From Gordionus sp. m RMFG-2023 (Eukaryota; Nematomorpha; Gordioida; Chordodea; Parachordodidae), in the NCBI RefSeq assembly GCF_954871325.1, contig NC_088776.1:17608052-17672051 (forward strand): a stretch of DNA of 64,000 nt, in the 5' to 3' direction. The notes under the pieces were generated by a model that searched no databases, was not told the DNA's origin, and saw nothing but the letters and a program-made list of their open reading frames with translations. The translations under genes were made by a program, and so were the position numbers. Shown one piece after another: positions 1 through 10,602 of the stretch; the first letter of the stretch is position 1, and every line of letters begins with the position of its first letter.

Positions 1-199
1 AACGATTTTGATTTTACAATTGAAAATATATTTTATGCGAATGTCCCGCAAAACATCCGCAATTGGAAATCTACCGTGTGTGTGTGTGTCTGTATAACAT
101 TATAGGGATAGGCGCTTAATTATCACGTATCACTTTAAATACATAATAAGGTACTCCAAAAATAAGAAATAATACAGATGAAACTACAGTTGCGGCAAT

Positions 200-985
200 T
201 GTAATCACTTATCTTGTAGTACATTCACAGAGATACTTATCATCACAATGTTGGTAGAATCTTTTTCCAATAATATTCAACGACTCTAATATAAATGAAA
301 ACTATACTTTTAGAACAAAAATGAGCAAGGCTATCATCAATGTTTTAGGACCTAATTCCAAGTGGTCAATTCTTGACGATTTGAAAAATGGGCATACATA
401 TGCAATTCTAACAGATATCTAATAAGGGAAATATTAAAAAATTTCCCTTGTTCCTGCGCTATTTCATCAAAATTAATGTCGTTTCAAAAACACTATTAAA
501 TTTTTTCACCTCAAGTGAAAAATCCAAAGACATAGCTAACCATATAATGGTAAATATAGCAGATTCGAAATTAACAATAAATTGCATGTCAGCTTTCTGA
601 TCTGATAATGCCTCAGTGAATCTGGTAAAAACAGAGTGTATTTAAAGAATTGAGTCAGCACAATGTTGGTTGCGATATGTTCCTAATACCCGCCATCGGA
701 ATTTTAAGTTTTTATAAACCTTTAAAAAAATATTTCTTAAATAAAGATTATAAAAGCTGTCCTAATATTTTGAAAGTTTTTTTCAATAATGAATGGCAGA
801 GGTATATGTAGGAGAGATTTCACATATAGGAAATCTACTACATGCTGTTAATGTGTAGTTGCAATCAGAAGAATCTTAACAAAGATTCACAAAATTATGC
901 TGCAGATGTGTTCATCTTTACAGTTAAAAATTGACAATAAATTTTATGGCGCCATTGCTAAAACTTTATTATATTTTATGTGAGA
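200..985 (+). pseudogene. hAT transposase fragment, decayed (copy A)
   Basis: Plus-strand relic matching the minus-strand relic at 3945-4760 (for example ATGAGCAAGGCTATCATCAA, and the phrase for TYAILTD around 400). Numerous stops and frame changes are visible. It carries the same internal deletion junction near 655-665 as its inverted partner, where the RQHNN...RWLS part of the protein is missing. Not expected to be functional. Confidence 0.65.
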
Positions 986-1064
986 TTTAAATAATAGAAC
1001 TAAATGTTTACTGTCGTTATTGAGATATTTAAAATTCCTGGCATGACATATTATATATTTGTTT

Positions 1065-1846
1065 AATCATTAGCTCGACCTCTAATGTTGTTAAATCTCT
1101 CCTTTTTCCAAGCAATCCTCATCAGGCTAAAAATGCGCTCGGATGAGGCATTAGAATGGGGTAAGGAGAAGACATATTCGTATATTTTTTCCAAGCATTG
1201 GGGATTTATCGTTATTACGAAAATATTCTACCCATTTTTCCTCTGCTTTTAGACCATCTAACTTAAAGTATTTTGGCGAATCATAAAAAATAGAGAGAAT
1301 TACAATCTCCTCAAACAAGAAATCGATGTCTTTCGGTATTTTTAATATTTTTATTAATTATAAAAACTATCAATTGATGGTTTCTGTTCTAAGGTCATAA
1401 TATTTATACATTTGTAAATAGAGTTATTAAAATCAAATTTTGATGGTAAATATTCTAAAATTGTCTTAATAAAAAAATCTGCTTCATTTAAAAATGTATT
1501 AATTAGAGTATTATTTGTACATTTTAATATAATATTTTTAACAATAGCGTCATAAAATTTATTATCAATTATTAACTGTAGAGATGAACAGAGCTGTAAC
1601 ATGATTTTGTGAATCTTTTTTATAAAGAATATTCTGATTGCAACTGAATATTAACTGCACGAAGTAGATTTCCTACATGTGAAACGAATCCCAAATATGC
1701 TTCTGCCATTTCATACTCGAAAAAATATTTCAAAATTTTAGGACAGCTTTTAAGATCTTTATTTTAGAAAAGTATTTTTTTAAGGGTTTGTTAAATTTTA
1801 AAATTCTATCGATGGCAGGTAATAATGACAATCACCTGATAGGTAT
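1065..1846 (-). pseudogene. hAT transposase 3' fragment (copy D)
   Basis: The minus strand encodes pieces of the hAT C-terminal region. The complement of 1105-1165 reads as the SSERIFSLMR-type dimerisation motif, and 1354-1602 has a short open stretch (MLQLCSSLQLIIDNKFYD...) matching the segment downstream of copy C. It is the inverted partner of 2960-3790. Broken by stops; a relic. Confidence 0.6.
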
Positions 1847-2239
1847 ATACAGGGTTTCCATGTCTACCCTCATCAGCGGGAGACTCCCGCAATTTTTTAG
1901 TTTACACGCAGACATCTCTCTCCCGCAAAACTACCGCAATTGGAAATCTCCCGCAAAAATCAATTTTTTAATTTCTCCCGCAATGTTTTTAAAAAGTATT
2001 TTAACGTTTTTAATATATAAATAATAATTTTGAGAGACGGTAATTGATTATTTTTATATTTTTAAAATAAATTTTTAATATTTCGAAAAACATGTCTAAT
2101 TTGTAAATTTCTTTTTATCCTGTTTTATTTTTATCCAATAATAAATCAACATCATTTCATTCATATAAGTCAGTATAGGGGAGTATATCGTATATCAATA
2201 TCGATTGCAATACAAAAATATTCTCCAAAAATAATAAAT

Positions 2240-3790
2240 AATACAGATGCAACTACAGCTGCGGAAATCGTATAAACTTATTATGTAGTTTAACATTCAA
2301 AGAGCTATATCATCACAATGTTGGTCGAATCTTTTTCCCATGATATATAATGACTCTAATATAAGTGCAAACCTTACTTGGTTTTAGTACCTGAATCCTA
2401 GAGGTCAATTCTAGACGATTTGAAAGATGAGCATCCATATGCAATTCTAACAGCATCTAATAAGGAAAATATTAAAACATTTCCCTTGATCCTTTTCTAT
2501 TTCAACTAGAATAAGAACATTTCAATAAAACTGTTAAATTATATACCTCGGATAGTGAAAAATCCAACGATGTAGCTAACCACATAATGTAAATCTAGCT
2601 GATTCAGGGTTATAAATGAATTGTATGTCAGCTATCTACGCTGATAATGCCTCTGTAAAATTTGGCAAAAACTAATGTGTATTTACCTAATTGAGGCAGC
2701 ACAATAATGAATTAATAACAATTGTCTGTATATGTCATATACAACATGATTCTTGCAAGAAGGCAATAAATGTACTATCTATGGATATCGAAATACTTGT
2801 GATGAAATGTTTTAACGAATTTAGTTCATCAACTAAAAGAGTTAATGAAATAAAAGAGTTGGTGGAGTGGTCTGACTTGGAATGTTGTGAGTTTTTGCGA
2901 TATGTATCTATCAGGTGGTTATCATTAATACTTGCCATCGATAGAATTTTAAAATTTTACAAACCCTTAAAAAAATACCTTTTAAATAAAGATTTTAAAA
3001 GCTGTCCTAAAATTTTGAAATATTTTTTGGATTATGAAATGGCAGAAGCATATTTGGGATTCGTTTCACATGTAGGAAATCTATTTTATGCAGTTAATAT
3101 CCAGTTGTAATCAGAATATTCTTTATTAATAAAGATTCACAAAATCATGCTACAGCTCTGTTCATCTCTACAGTTAAAAATTGATAATAAATGTTATGGC
3201 CCTATTGCTAAAAATATTATATTAAAATGATCAAATAATACTCTAATTAATATATTTTTGAATGAAGCAGATATTTTTATTAAGACAATTTTAGAAAATT
3301 TACAATCAAAAATTTTAACTACTCAATTTACAAATGTATAAATATGACCTTGGAACAGAAACCATCAATTGATGATTTTTGTAATTTAATAAATATATTA
3401 AAAATACTGAAAAACATTGATGTCTTGTTTGAGGAGATTGTTTTTCTCTCTATTTTTTATGATTAGCCAGAATACTTAAAGCTAGATGGTCTAAAAGTAG
3501 AGGAGAAATGGGTTGAATTTTTTTGTAATAACAATAAATCCCTATGCTTGGAAAAAATATGCTAGTGTCTTCTCCTTACCTCATTCTAATGCTTCATCCG
3601 AGCGCATTTTTAGCCTGATGAGGACTGCCTGAAAAAAGGAGAGAAATCGGATTGCTTTAACAACATTAGACGCCGAGCTAATGGTTAAACATATTTATAA
3701 TATGTCATGCCATGAATTTTATAAATATCTCACTAACGACGGTAAACGTTTAGTTCCATTATTTAAATCTCAAATACAATATAATTAACA
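2240..3790 (+). pseudogene. hAT transposase fragment, best preserved (copy C)
   Basis: An open stretch at 2691-3110 (139 codons) reads as the middle of a hAT transposase, with the conserved blocks NSCKKAINVL-like, KCFNEFSSSTKRVNEIKELV, R(W)LSLI.AIDRILKFYKPLKKY and a following LGFVSHVGNL. About 3560-3680 encodes the C-terminal block ASSERIFSLMRTA in interrupted frames. The family resembles ZBED5/FAM200-like domesticated transposases. Several stops and frame shifts separate the parts, so this is a dead copy. No BED finger was recognised. Confidence 0.7.
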
Positions 3791-3944
3791 TTATAACTAT
3801 TTAGTTTACCATATTTTTTTTATATTTTTAAAATCTTATTTATACATTCGCATAAAATAAATATATTTTTTACATTGCAAATCAAAAATAGAGAACATTA
3901 CAATCTCCTCAGGCAAGACATCAATGTCTATCGGTATTTTTAAA

Positions 3945-4760
3945 ATATATTTTAATATAGTTTTATCAATGACGCCATAAAATTTATTGTCAATTTTTAA
4001 CTGTAAAGAAGAACACATCTGCAGCATAATTTTGTGAATCTTTGTTAAGATTCTTCTGATTGCAACTGCACCTTATCAGCATGTAGTAGATTTCCTACAT
4101 GTGAAATCAATCCTAAATACACATCTGCCATTCATTATTGAAAAAAATTTTCGAAATGTTAGGACAGCTTTTATAATCTTTATTTAAGAAATATATTTTT
4201 AAAAGTTTATAAAATTTTAAGAATATATAGATGGCGGGTATTAGGAACATATCGCAACCAACATTGTGCTCTGACTCAATTTTGTAAATACACTCTGGTT
4301 TTTCCCAAATTCACTAAGGCATTATCAGATCAGAAAGTTGACATGTAATTTATTGATAATCCAGAATCTGCTATATTTACCATTATATGGTTAGCTATGT
4401 CTCTGTATTTTTCACTATTTGAGGGGAAAAAAATTAATAGTTTTCTTGAAAAATCCTTAATTTTGTTGAAATAGCGAAGGATCAAAAGAAATATTTTAAT
4501 ATTCCCCTTATTAGATGCATCGGTTAGAATTGCATATGTATACCCATCTTTCAAATCGTCAAGAATTGACCTCCTAAATTCAGATTTTAAAACATTGATG
4601 ATATCCTTGCTCATTTTTGTTCTACAAATAAAGTTTTCATTTATCTTGGAGTCGTTAAATATTATGGGGAAAGATTCTATCAACATTGTAATGATAAGTA
4701 GCTCTATGAATGTTGTACTACAAGATAAGTGATTACAATTGCTGCAACCGTAGTTGCATC
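3945..4760 (-). pseudogene. hAT transposase N-proximal fragment (copy B)
   Basis: A minus-strand open stretch at 4330-4686 (118 codons) holds typical hAT blocks: KMSKDIINVL, YAILTDASNKGNIKIF, KLLIFFPSNSEK and DIANHIMVNIADSGLSINYM. Downstream (4255-4275) it jumps directly to the segment FLIPAI, missing the central part present in copy C. It is the inverted twin of copy A at 200-985. Confidence 0.7.
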
Positions 4761-5340
4761 TGTATTATTTCTTATTTTTGGAGAATATTTTTGTTTTGCA
4801 ATGGATGTAGATACACTCTCCTGCAATGATTATAATAATGTGATTGAACAATAATAAATAAAATAATTATCATTGAAATGAGTAACGTGATAATTAAGCG
4901 CCTATCCCTATAATGTTATACACACATACAAGGTAGATTTCCAATTGCGGATGTTTTGCGGAACATTCGCATAAAATATATTTTTACATTGTAAAATTAA
5001 AATCGTTTGTTTTTTTATTAAATTTTATCTTGTTTACATTCTTTTTTATAAATTAATATATTTTAATAAATCAAGATGTTATTTTATTTTGAAAAATTAT
5101 AAAAAATAATAGGCGGATAATTTAAATAAATCCGGCCGGGATTTTGCGGGCCTTTTTTAGCAAATTTTTTATTTCTCCCGCAATTTTTATATTTTTCCCG
5201 CAAATACCAAATTTCTCCCGCAATTTGAAAATTTTTACCTGGCAACCCTGCTGCCCCCCCCCCCCCAATGCGTTAGACTATCAAAGATATCAATTATAAT
5301 TACCATAAAGTACGAAAAATATATAAGAATAATACAGAAT

Positions 5341-6240
5341 ATGTATAAGGTCTATACAACAATGGTCCATAGCATAACTGGTACTTCGGTAGGCTTCACA
5401 ATAACCGAGAGAGTTCATCAAGGGTCGGCTCTCAGCCAACTTCTCTTTATAACAGTAATAGATGTATTATCACAGTCAATACCGCAAACAGTCCTGTGGA
5501 ATATGATATTTGCTTAAGATATTGTGATACTTGCCGAATCCAAGGATAAAATGAAGATTAGTGAGGTTGGATAAATATCCTAGAAAAGCACAGACTCAAA
5601 GTAATCAGAGAAAAGACGGAGTATATGGTGATAGGAGGAGATGATACAGAGAACATTTATATAAATGAATGACAGATATCGGCAATTGAAAGCTGCAAAT
5701 ATTTGTGCTCCTCTATACAAACAAATGGCACAATAGAGAAAGAGATAAAGAGTAAAATTAATTAAAGGTGATTAAAGTGGAGATCTTTATCTGGAGTGCT
5801 CGTTGACAAAAGAATCCCAGAAGGGAAAAATTTACAATTCCATAGTATAACCAACTATTCGATATAGTTCGGAAACATGGCTGGGCAACCAAAGAATCAG
5901 ACTAGAGAAGTCTATGGAGATGAGAATGCTGAGGATGATTGCTGGGGTATCAAGAAAGTATAAGGTGCGAAGTACAAGAATACTAGGAAGTTCAGAGGTA
6001 GTGCGTATAAAGACTAAGATAATGGTGAACAGACTTAGGTGGTATGGGCACACAATGAGAAGGCCTATAAAGTATATAAGCAATAAGGTAAGAGATTGGA
6101 AGTGATTATCAAATGTAAAAGAGTATGCCAAAATTTCAATAGGTTCATAAATTTAGAGCCAATATGAAGAAATATAAATTGGATAAAAGAGATAGCATGA
6201 ATAACATAAAATGGAGAGATATTGAAGGAGCTTATCACCA
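5341..6240 (+). pseudogene. LINE (non-LTR) reverse transcriptase C-terminal fragment
   Basis: Plus-strand reading in interrupted frames gives the order expected of a non-LTR reverse transcriptase. 5390-5460: RVHQGSALS..LF (motif before the catalytic box). 5505-5535: a degraded FADDIVL equivalent. 5600-5720: KTEYM then CKYLCSSIQTNGTIEKEI. 5910-6100: RMLRMIAGVSRKYKVRSTRI followed by RLRWYGHTMRRP, a hallmark of the thumb/C-terminal region. At least half a dozen stops or shifts are present. Long dead. It lies immediately upstream of the ATXN10-like gene. Confidence 0.7.
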
Positions 6241-6306
6241 GAAAAAAGTGAAAGCTAAAAAGAAAAAAAAAGAGTAATTGACAGTTTCGATATTACGCAG
6301 TTTAAA

Positions 6307-6660
6307 ATGCTTCCCTTTAAAAATATAACAAAATCTTACAATATTAATGAAACCATTTTAGATTTGCTTATTAATGTGTTTGACAATACGATTATTATTA
6401 CATTAACAGAATTTTCAAAAATACATACAATCATAAAAATAAAATCAACGGAATACTCAGAAGTTTTAGATCCAATTATTCTAGCAGGAAATGATAATGT
6501 TGAATACACAATGCTCTCTACTTTGCTATATCGAAGGCTACATACATTATTTAATTTTAAGCAAGATCTTCTATTTTGCTTTGCTTTAACACATATTAAT
6601 AGGGAAAACATTAAAATATATGAATCAATAATAATTGAATCTTTACCCTCTTTATTATAA
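6307..6660 (+). CDS. 117-codon open stretch, possible N-terminal part of the ATXN10-like gene
   Basis: An ATG-started open stretch directly abutting the ATXN10-like start (its TAA overlaps the region 2 bases before the ATG at 6662). It is rich in hydrophobic helices (ILDLLINVFDN, LLFCFALTHI, IIIESLPSL), as in an armadillo-type N-terminus. Without any splice site between the two, joining would need a one-base shift in the AT run at 6650-6661; an assembly indel is plausible. Otherwise it is an unrelated or upstream open frame. I do not recognise it alone. Confidence 0.35.
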   Translation: MLPFKNITKSYNINETILDLLINVFDNTIIITLTEFSKIHTIIKIKSTEYSEVLDPIILAGNDNVEYTMLSTLLYRRLHTLFNFKQDLLFCFALTHINRENIKIYESIIIESLPSLL

Positions 6661-6661
6661 A

Positions 6662-9600
6662 ATGAATATTAACTTCAACGAAATTTCAGATATTGTTGAG
6701 ATTTGGAGAAATGCTTGTGAAAACGGGCAAAAAGCTTCTCGAATATGGTAAGTTATTTTAATTAATTTTATAAAATATTTATTATAGGAAAAATAATCAA
6801 AAATTAATATGGTCCATTTATTTAAAATTAATAAATCACTATGAAAATAATGAAAAAATTAGTATTAAATATTTTTTTAAAATTATTTCATATACTTATA
6901 ATAGGTGAACATGTTTTGGCTTTACAAAGGTTATATCAATTTTTTGCAAATATTTTCTGCATAGTAAATACTGAAAACAATGTTCCATCATATTTTTGCT
7001 GGAGATCAAAGTATTTAGATTATCAAATTATAATATATATTATTTTGTTTTTAGAAATATAATTACTAATTGTGATAAAATAAATTCAAAGCTATGTAAA
7101 TATGTGAATGCTGCTTTGTTTAATTACTATTTTAATTTTATGGAAGATGACAGTACACCTTCAGATTATATTTGTGAAATAGAATATGTCAATTATATTT
7201 TCACTCAAATTGAAACTCAGGATCAAGTTTTTGATATTTATTACCAGTAAAAAATTTATTCCTCACCTCTTTTAAAATAAGAAGAATTAGTATAAAAAAA
7301 ACTTACTTTAAGTAAATTGATTATATTTATTATAGAAAATTTAGGGGGCATAACTAAAATCACCCTCGTATCAATATAGAATCTTATTAGCTTTATAAGA
7401 TGAGTTCAAAAATGTTCTTAATTTTTTTAAAAAAATGGTAACTTAGTAAAATTTTTAAAAAAATATTTTTTTATATGACTAGTGCCCCATATCAAAGAAG
7501 CTTAATTTATAAAATATGAAAACATAAGGAATCATAAAATGTTAATATTATATTTTAAAACTTTTTATAACCTAGTGGGCTTTTGAAAAAACTTTTTTTT
7601 TGACTAAACTGTGTGCCCATACATGCCCTCAGTGAATAATATACATTATTTTTCAAAATATCAATACAGAATCATGTTTAGTTTTTCAAGGAGATTCAGA
7701 AGATGGTATTATTCATTTTTTTTTTTAAATTTAATTATTGGAAAAACTTTTTTTTGGCTGCACCCTCTATCAAAGAATTAATTCATAAAAATTTAAAGCA
7801 TGGTCATATTAGGCTCATTAAAAGGAATCAAAAAATGTTAATATTAAGTTTATAAATTATTGGTATTTTGGAAAAAAACACTCAATTTCTTCTCTTTTTG
7901 ACCAAACTACATACCCCCAGTAAATATACATTATTTAAAAAAAAATAATACAGAATTATGTTTAGCTTTTCAAGGAGATTGAGAAAATGCTATTTTTTTT
8001 TAAAAAAAATTTTAATTATCAAAAAAAATATTTTTGACTAAACTAAAGAATCTTAATTCATAAAAAAGAACACAGAATCATATATAGCTTATAAAAAGGA
8101 ATCAAAAAATGTTAATATTATATTTTTAACATTTTTATAACTTATTGAAATTTTGTAAAAAGAAGAAATTAAGTGTTTTTTCAAAATACCAATAAGTTAT
8201 AAATAATTTATAAACTTAATATTAGCATTTTTTGATTCCTTTTAATGAGCCTAATATGAGCTTTAATTTTTTAAGAATTAAGCTTCTTTGATAGTGGGCG
8301 TTAAAAAAATGAAAAAGCTAAACTTGATTCTATATTCATTTTTTAAAAATAATATTTACCAACAGTGCTTAGGGGTGGTGTAGTTTAGTCCAAAAAAAAA
8401 GAAATTAAGTGTTTTTTCAAAATTTTAATAAGTTATAAAATATAATATTAACATTTTTTGATTCCTTTTAATAAGCTATATATGATTCTGCATTCATTTT
8501 TATGAATTAAGCTTCTTTGATAGGGGGCCCGTAGTTTAGTTTTTTCCCCCAAAAAAATGAATAATATTATTTTCTGAAAAACTTAAAAACTAAACTTGAT
8601 TCTGTATTCATTTTTTAAAAATAATATTCACCAATGGTGCATAGGGGGCACGTAGTTTAGTCAAAAAAAAAGGAAATTAAAGGTTTTTTCAAAATTTTAA
8701 TAAGTTATAAAATTAAAATATAATATTAACATTTTTTGATTCCTTGTAATAAATATATGATTTTGCGTTAATTTTTATGAATTGAGCTTCTTTGATAGTG
8801 GGCATATAGTTTAGTCATGTAAAAAAAATATTTTTTTAAAAATTTTAGTATGTTACCATTTTTTTATTTAATTTAAAAAAAAACATTTTTTAACTCATCT
8901 TATAAAGCAAAATAGATTCTAGTATTGTTAAATTGTCTAATTTTGAATTAAGATTTTAGATAAAATAAAATAATACAGACTTTGAAATTTTGTTTATAAA
9001 TGCCCAAATCTATCTACCATCTAGCAAAATCTCCAAGCTTGCTTAATCATTTTTGACTAAAATATTGTGATAGCAATTTTTAAAAATTAAGACATTTATT
9101 AACACTACTTCTTTCATAAAAAATTATTATTGGCAATATTATTTTATACACAGGCTGAGCTAAAAAAAACTTCTTCACAAATTTTCGTGGGCTGAACCTT
9201 GCTAATATCTAATCTAATGATCTCCTAATATTTAAATTTTTATTATATTATTTCATTTTAGAATAGATATTTTATTTCCCCAATTAGGTTTAGAATAAAT
9301 ATGGCCTTTTAATTTTTGCAAAAAGAATGATTCATTTTACTATATAATCAATAATATTAATGGCATTTAAAAATGAATAAAATAATGACTGTTTATTTTC
9401 ACAATAGAATGGACTTTGCTCAAAAAATACTAGCTCACTCAAAATTTTATATCATTTACCCAATGTTATTACCCATAATCAAGTTATATAATTATTGAAT
9501 ATTATTTTAAATTTAAATTCTTTAGAAATCATTTTATAAAACTATATATCTCTATGCTGAATTCTCAAGAAATGACTAAAGATTTAATGGACAAATTAAC

Positions 9601-10177
9601 TACAAGTTTTGTTATGGGCATCTTGAAATATTTACCTCAAGAATATAATAAATTTAAAGAATTGAAAAATAGAAATTCTCAACTTGTAATTCAAGATTAT
9701 TTATCAGCAATAGACAAATCCTGTTATATTAAGAATTACTTAGTATTTTTTGCTTCACTATCTTCACAACACTATTTTAATAAATGGGATTCTTTTGAAG
9801 AATTTGTTTGGATACTAGGTAAATAAATAATATTGAGGATTATACTACATCAAAAATATATTATACAAATAAACTCAAGACTTTTTAAATGATTTAAATC
9901 ATGCTGACCCATCTATTTCAACAATAAAAGAGTTGGATAGACTGAAAGATCTTTCTAATTATGAACATCCTTTATCAAATATTAAAACACTGATAGTCCA
10001 AATATTGGCCAATATAGCATACACAAATCCATTGTTACAAGCACAAGTTACTTTTTGAAATATATATTTAGACTAGAGGTTGACCTGGGCTGTGAATATT
10101 CCCATCACCCAATTGGAAGTTGGAATGAATTTCGAACCATGATAGACATTACAAAAACATGCTTGATTGAATTTTAA
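6662..10177 (+). CDS. ATXN10: Ataxin-10 homologue (armadillo-like), spliced
   Basis: Predicted exons: 6662-6747, 6788-6861, 6905-7010, 7055-7246, 9526-9818, 9880-10046 and a final part 10079-10177. Each of the first five junctions is GT-AG and phase-consistent; four of those introns are 40-61 bp and one is 2,279 bp. The product shows the ataxin-10 order: an IVEIWRNACEN block (like human LRNACIEC), a HVLALQRLYQFFANI block, a middle helical region, then the conserved C-terminal block HPLSNIKTLIVQILANIAYT (like human FKSHLIRLIGNLCYKN) followed by L.C......P...W. Known family role: a cytoplasmic armadillo-type scaffold, here inferred. Oddities: an open reading stretch at 6307-6660 ends just before the chosen ATG and could be the true N-terminus after a one-base shift; the last junction is either an atypical 32-bp intron or a one-base shift. 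Confidence 0.6.
7365..8945. repeat. 1.6 kb non-coding palindrome inside the large ATXN10-like intron
   Basis: Two arms of about 790 bp meet near 8165. The outer edges pair: TATAGAATCTTATTAGCTTT (about 7375) against the complement of 8895-8925, then AAATGGTAAC...AAATTTTTAAAAAAATATTT against 8820-8880. Each arm itself contains about three degenerate direct units carrying CAAAGAAGCTTAATT..., GGAATCAAAAAATGTTAATA and TTTGACTAAACT(A)CGTGCCCCC. There is no open reading frame of note. It looks like a foldback/MITE-type element or an inverted satellite. It sits wholly between the splice sites at 7247 and 9525, so splicing would remove it. Confidence 0.8.
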
Positions 10178-10602
10178 TGGAAATTTTGCATGAATCATAG
10201 AAAATTTAATTTTTAAAATGATTTATTTTTAGAAATATTATTTTTTAATTTAATAACTATAAATAAATATTTATTAAATTAAATTATTTTAGGAAAAGTA
10301 ATATCTTTGAAAAAACATCTTATCTTTCCTGATAAATTTTATAAGCAAAATAGCCCCTCACTCCAAGAAACTACTTTAGGAGACTAGACTATTTCCAAAA
10401 CTTGATTTTGTTTATTTATAAAATTAAAGAAATTTGACCTATTTAGCAAAAAAAATTTAATAGATTGTTGGATTTTTTTAAAATTTGAAATAATAGCCTG
10501 AACATGTTTTTCAATTTTTTTAAAATCCTTTCTTTTTTTTCTGAAAAGTAGCTAATATTGCCAGCCTCACCAGTTCCGTTTTAGAACGATTATTTTCCAT
10601 AT
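10178..10602. other. 3' flank of the ATXN10-like gene with an older hAT relic
   Basis: AT-rich sequence after the predicted stop, with a possible AATAAA at about 10262. From about 10500 the plus strand encodes a degraded hAT C-terminus, ending LTSSVLERLFSISNI at 10603-10610, where the next element has inserted. No other gene seen. Confidence 0.5.

Larger units (their letters stand above)
1..5008. repeat. Large imperfect palindrome built of hAT transposon pieces
   Basis: The reverse complement of about 4870-5005 matches 1-135: the shared block includes ATAGGCGCTTAATTATCACG and a stretch ending in CCGCAATTGGAAATCTACC. The inner ends also match: 1808-1840 is complementary to 2910-2942. The arms are therefore about 1-1846 and 2910-5008, around a spacer of about 1.06 kb. 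Each arm joins a transposase 3' part to an inverted, internally deleted transposase copy. Both inverted copies share the same deletion junction, so the compound structure was duplicated as a unit. The left arm reaches base 1, so the structure probably continues outside the window. Confidence 0.8.
1849..5253. mobile_element. hAT element debris with CAGGGTTGCCA-type ends
   Basis: The right edge (about 5230-5253) reads CCTGGCAACCCTG, the inverted form of a common hAT terminus CAGGGTTGCCAGG. A weaker counterpart, CAGGGTTTCCATG, begins at 1849. Both ends are followed inward by repeats of TCTCCCGCAA (1880-1990 and 5190-5225), as subterminal transposase-binding repeats would be. The flanks show no matching 8-bp duplication, so the two ends may belong to different insertions. 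It contains transposase fragments on both strands. Confidence 0.6.

Noticed and set aside
6336-6611. 91-codon minus-strand frame
   Set aside because: Antisense shadow of the plus-strand frame 6307-6660.
10083-10140. GC-richer block with TTTCGAACC resembling a SINE promoter box
   Set aside because: Better explained as the terminal coding part of the ATXN10-like gene (L.C......P...W pattern).
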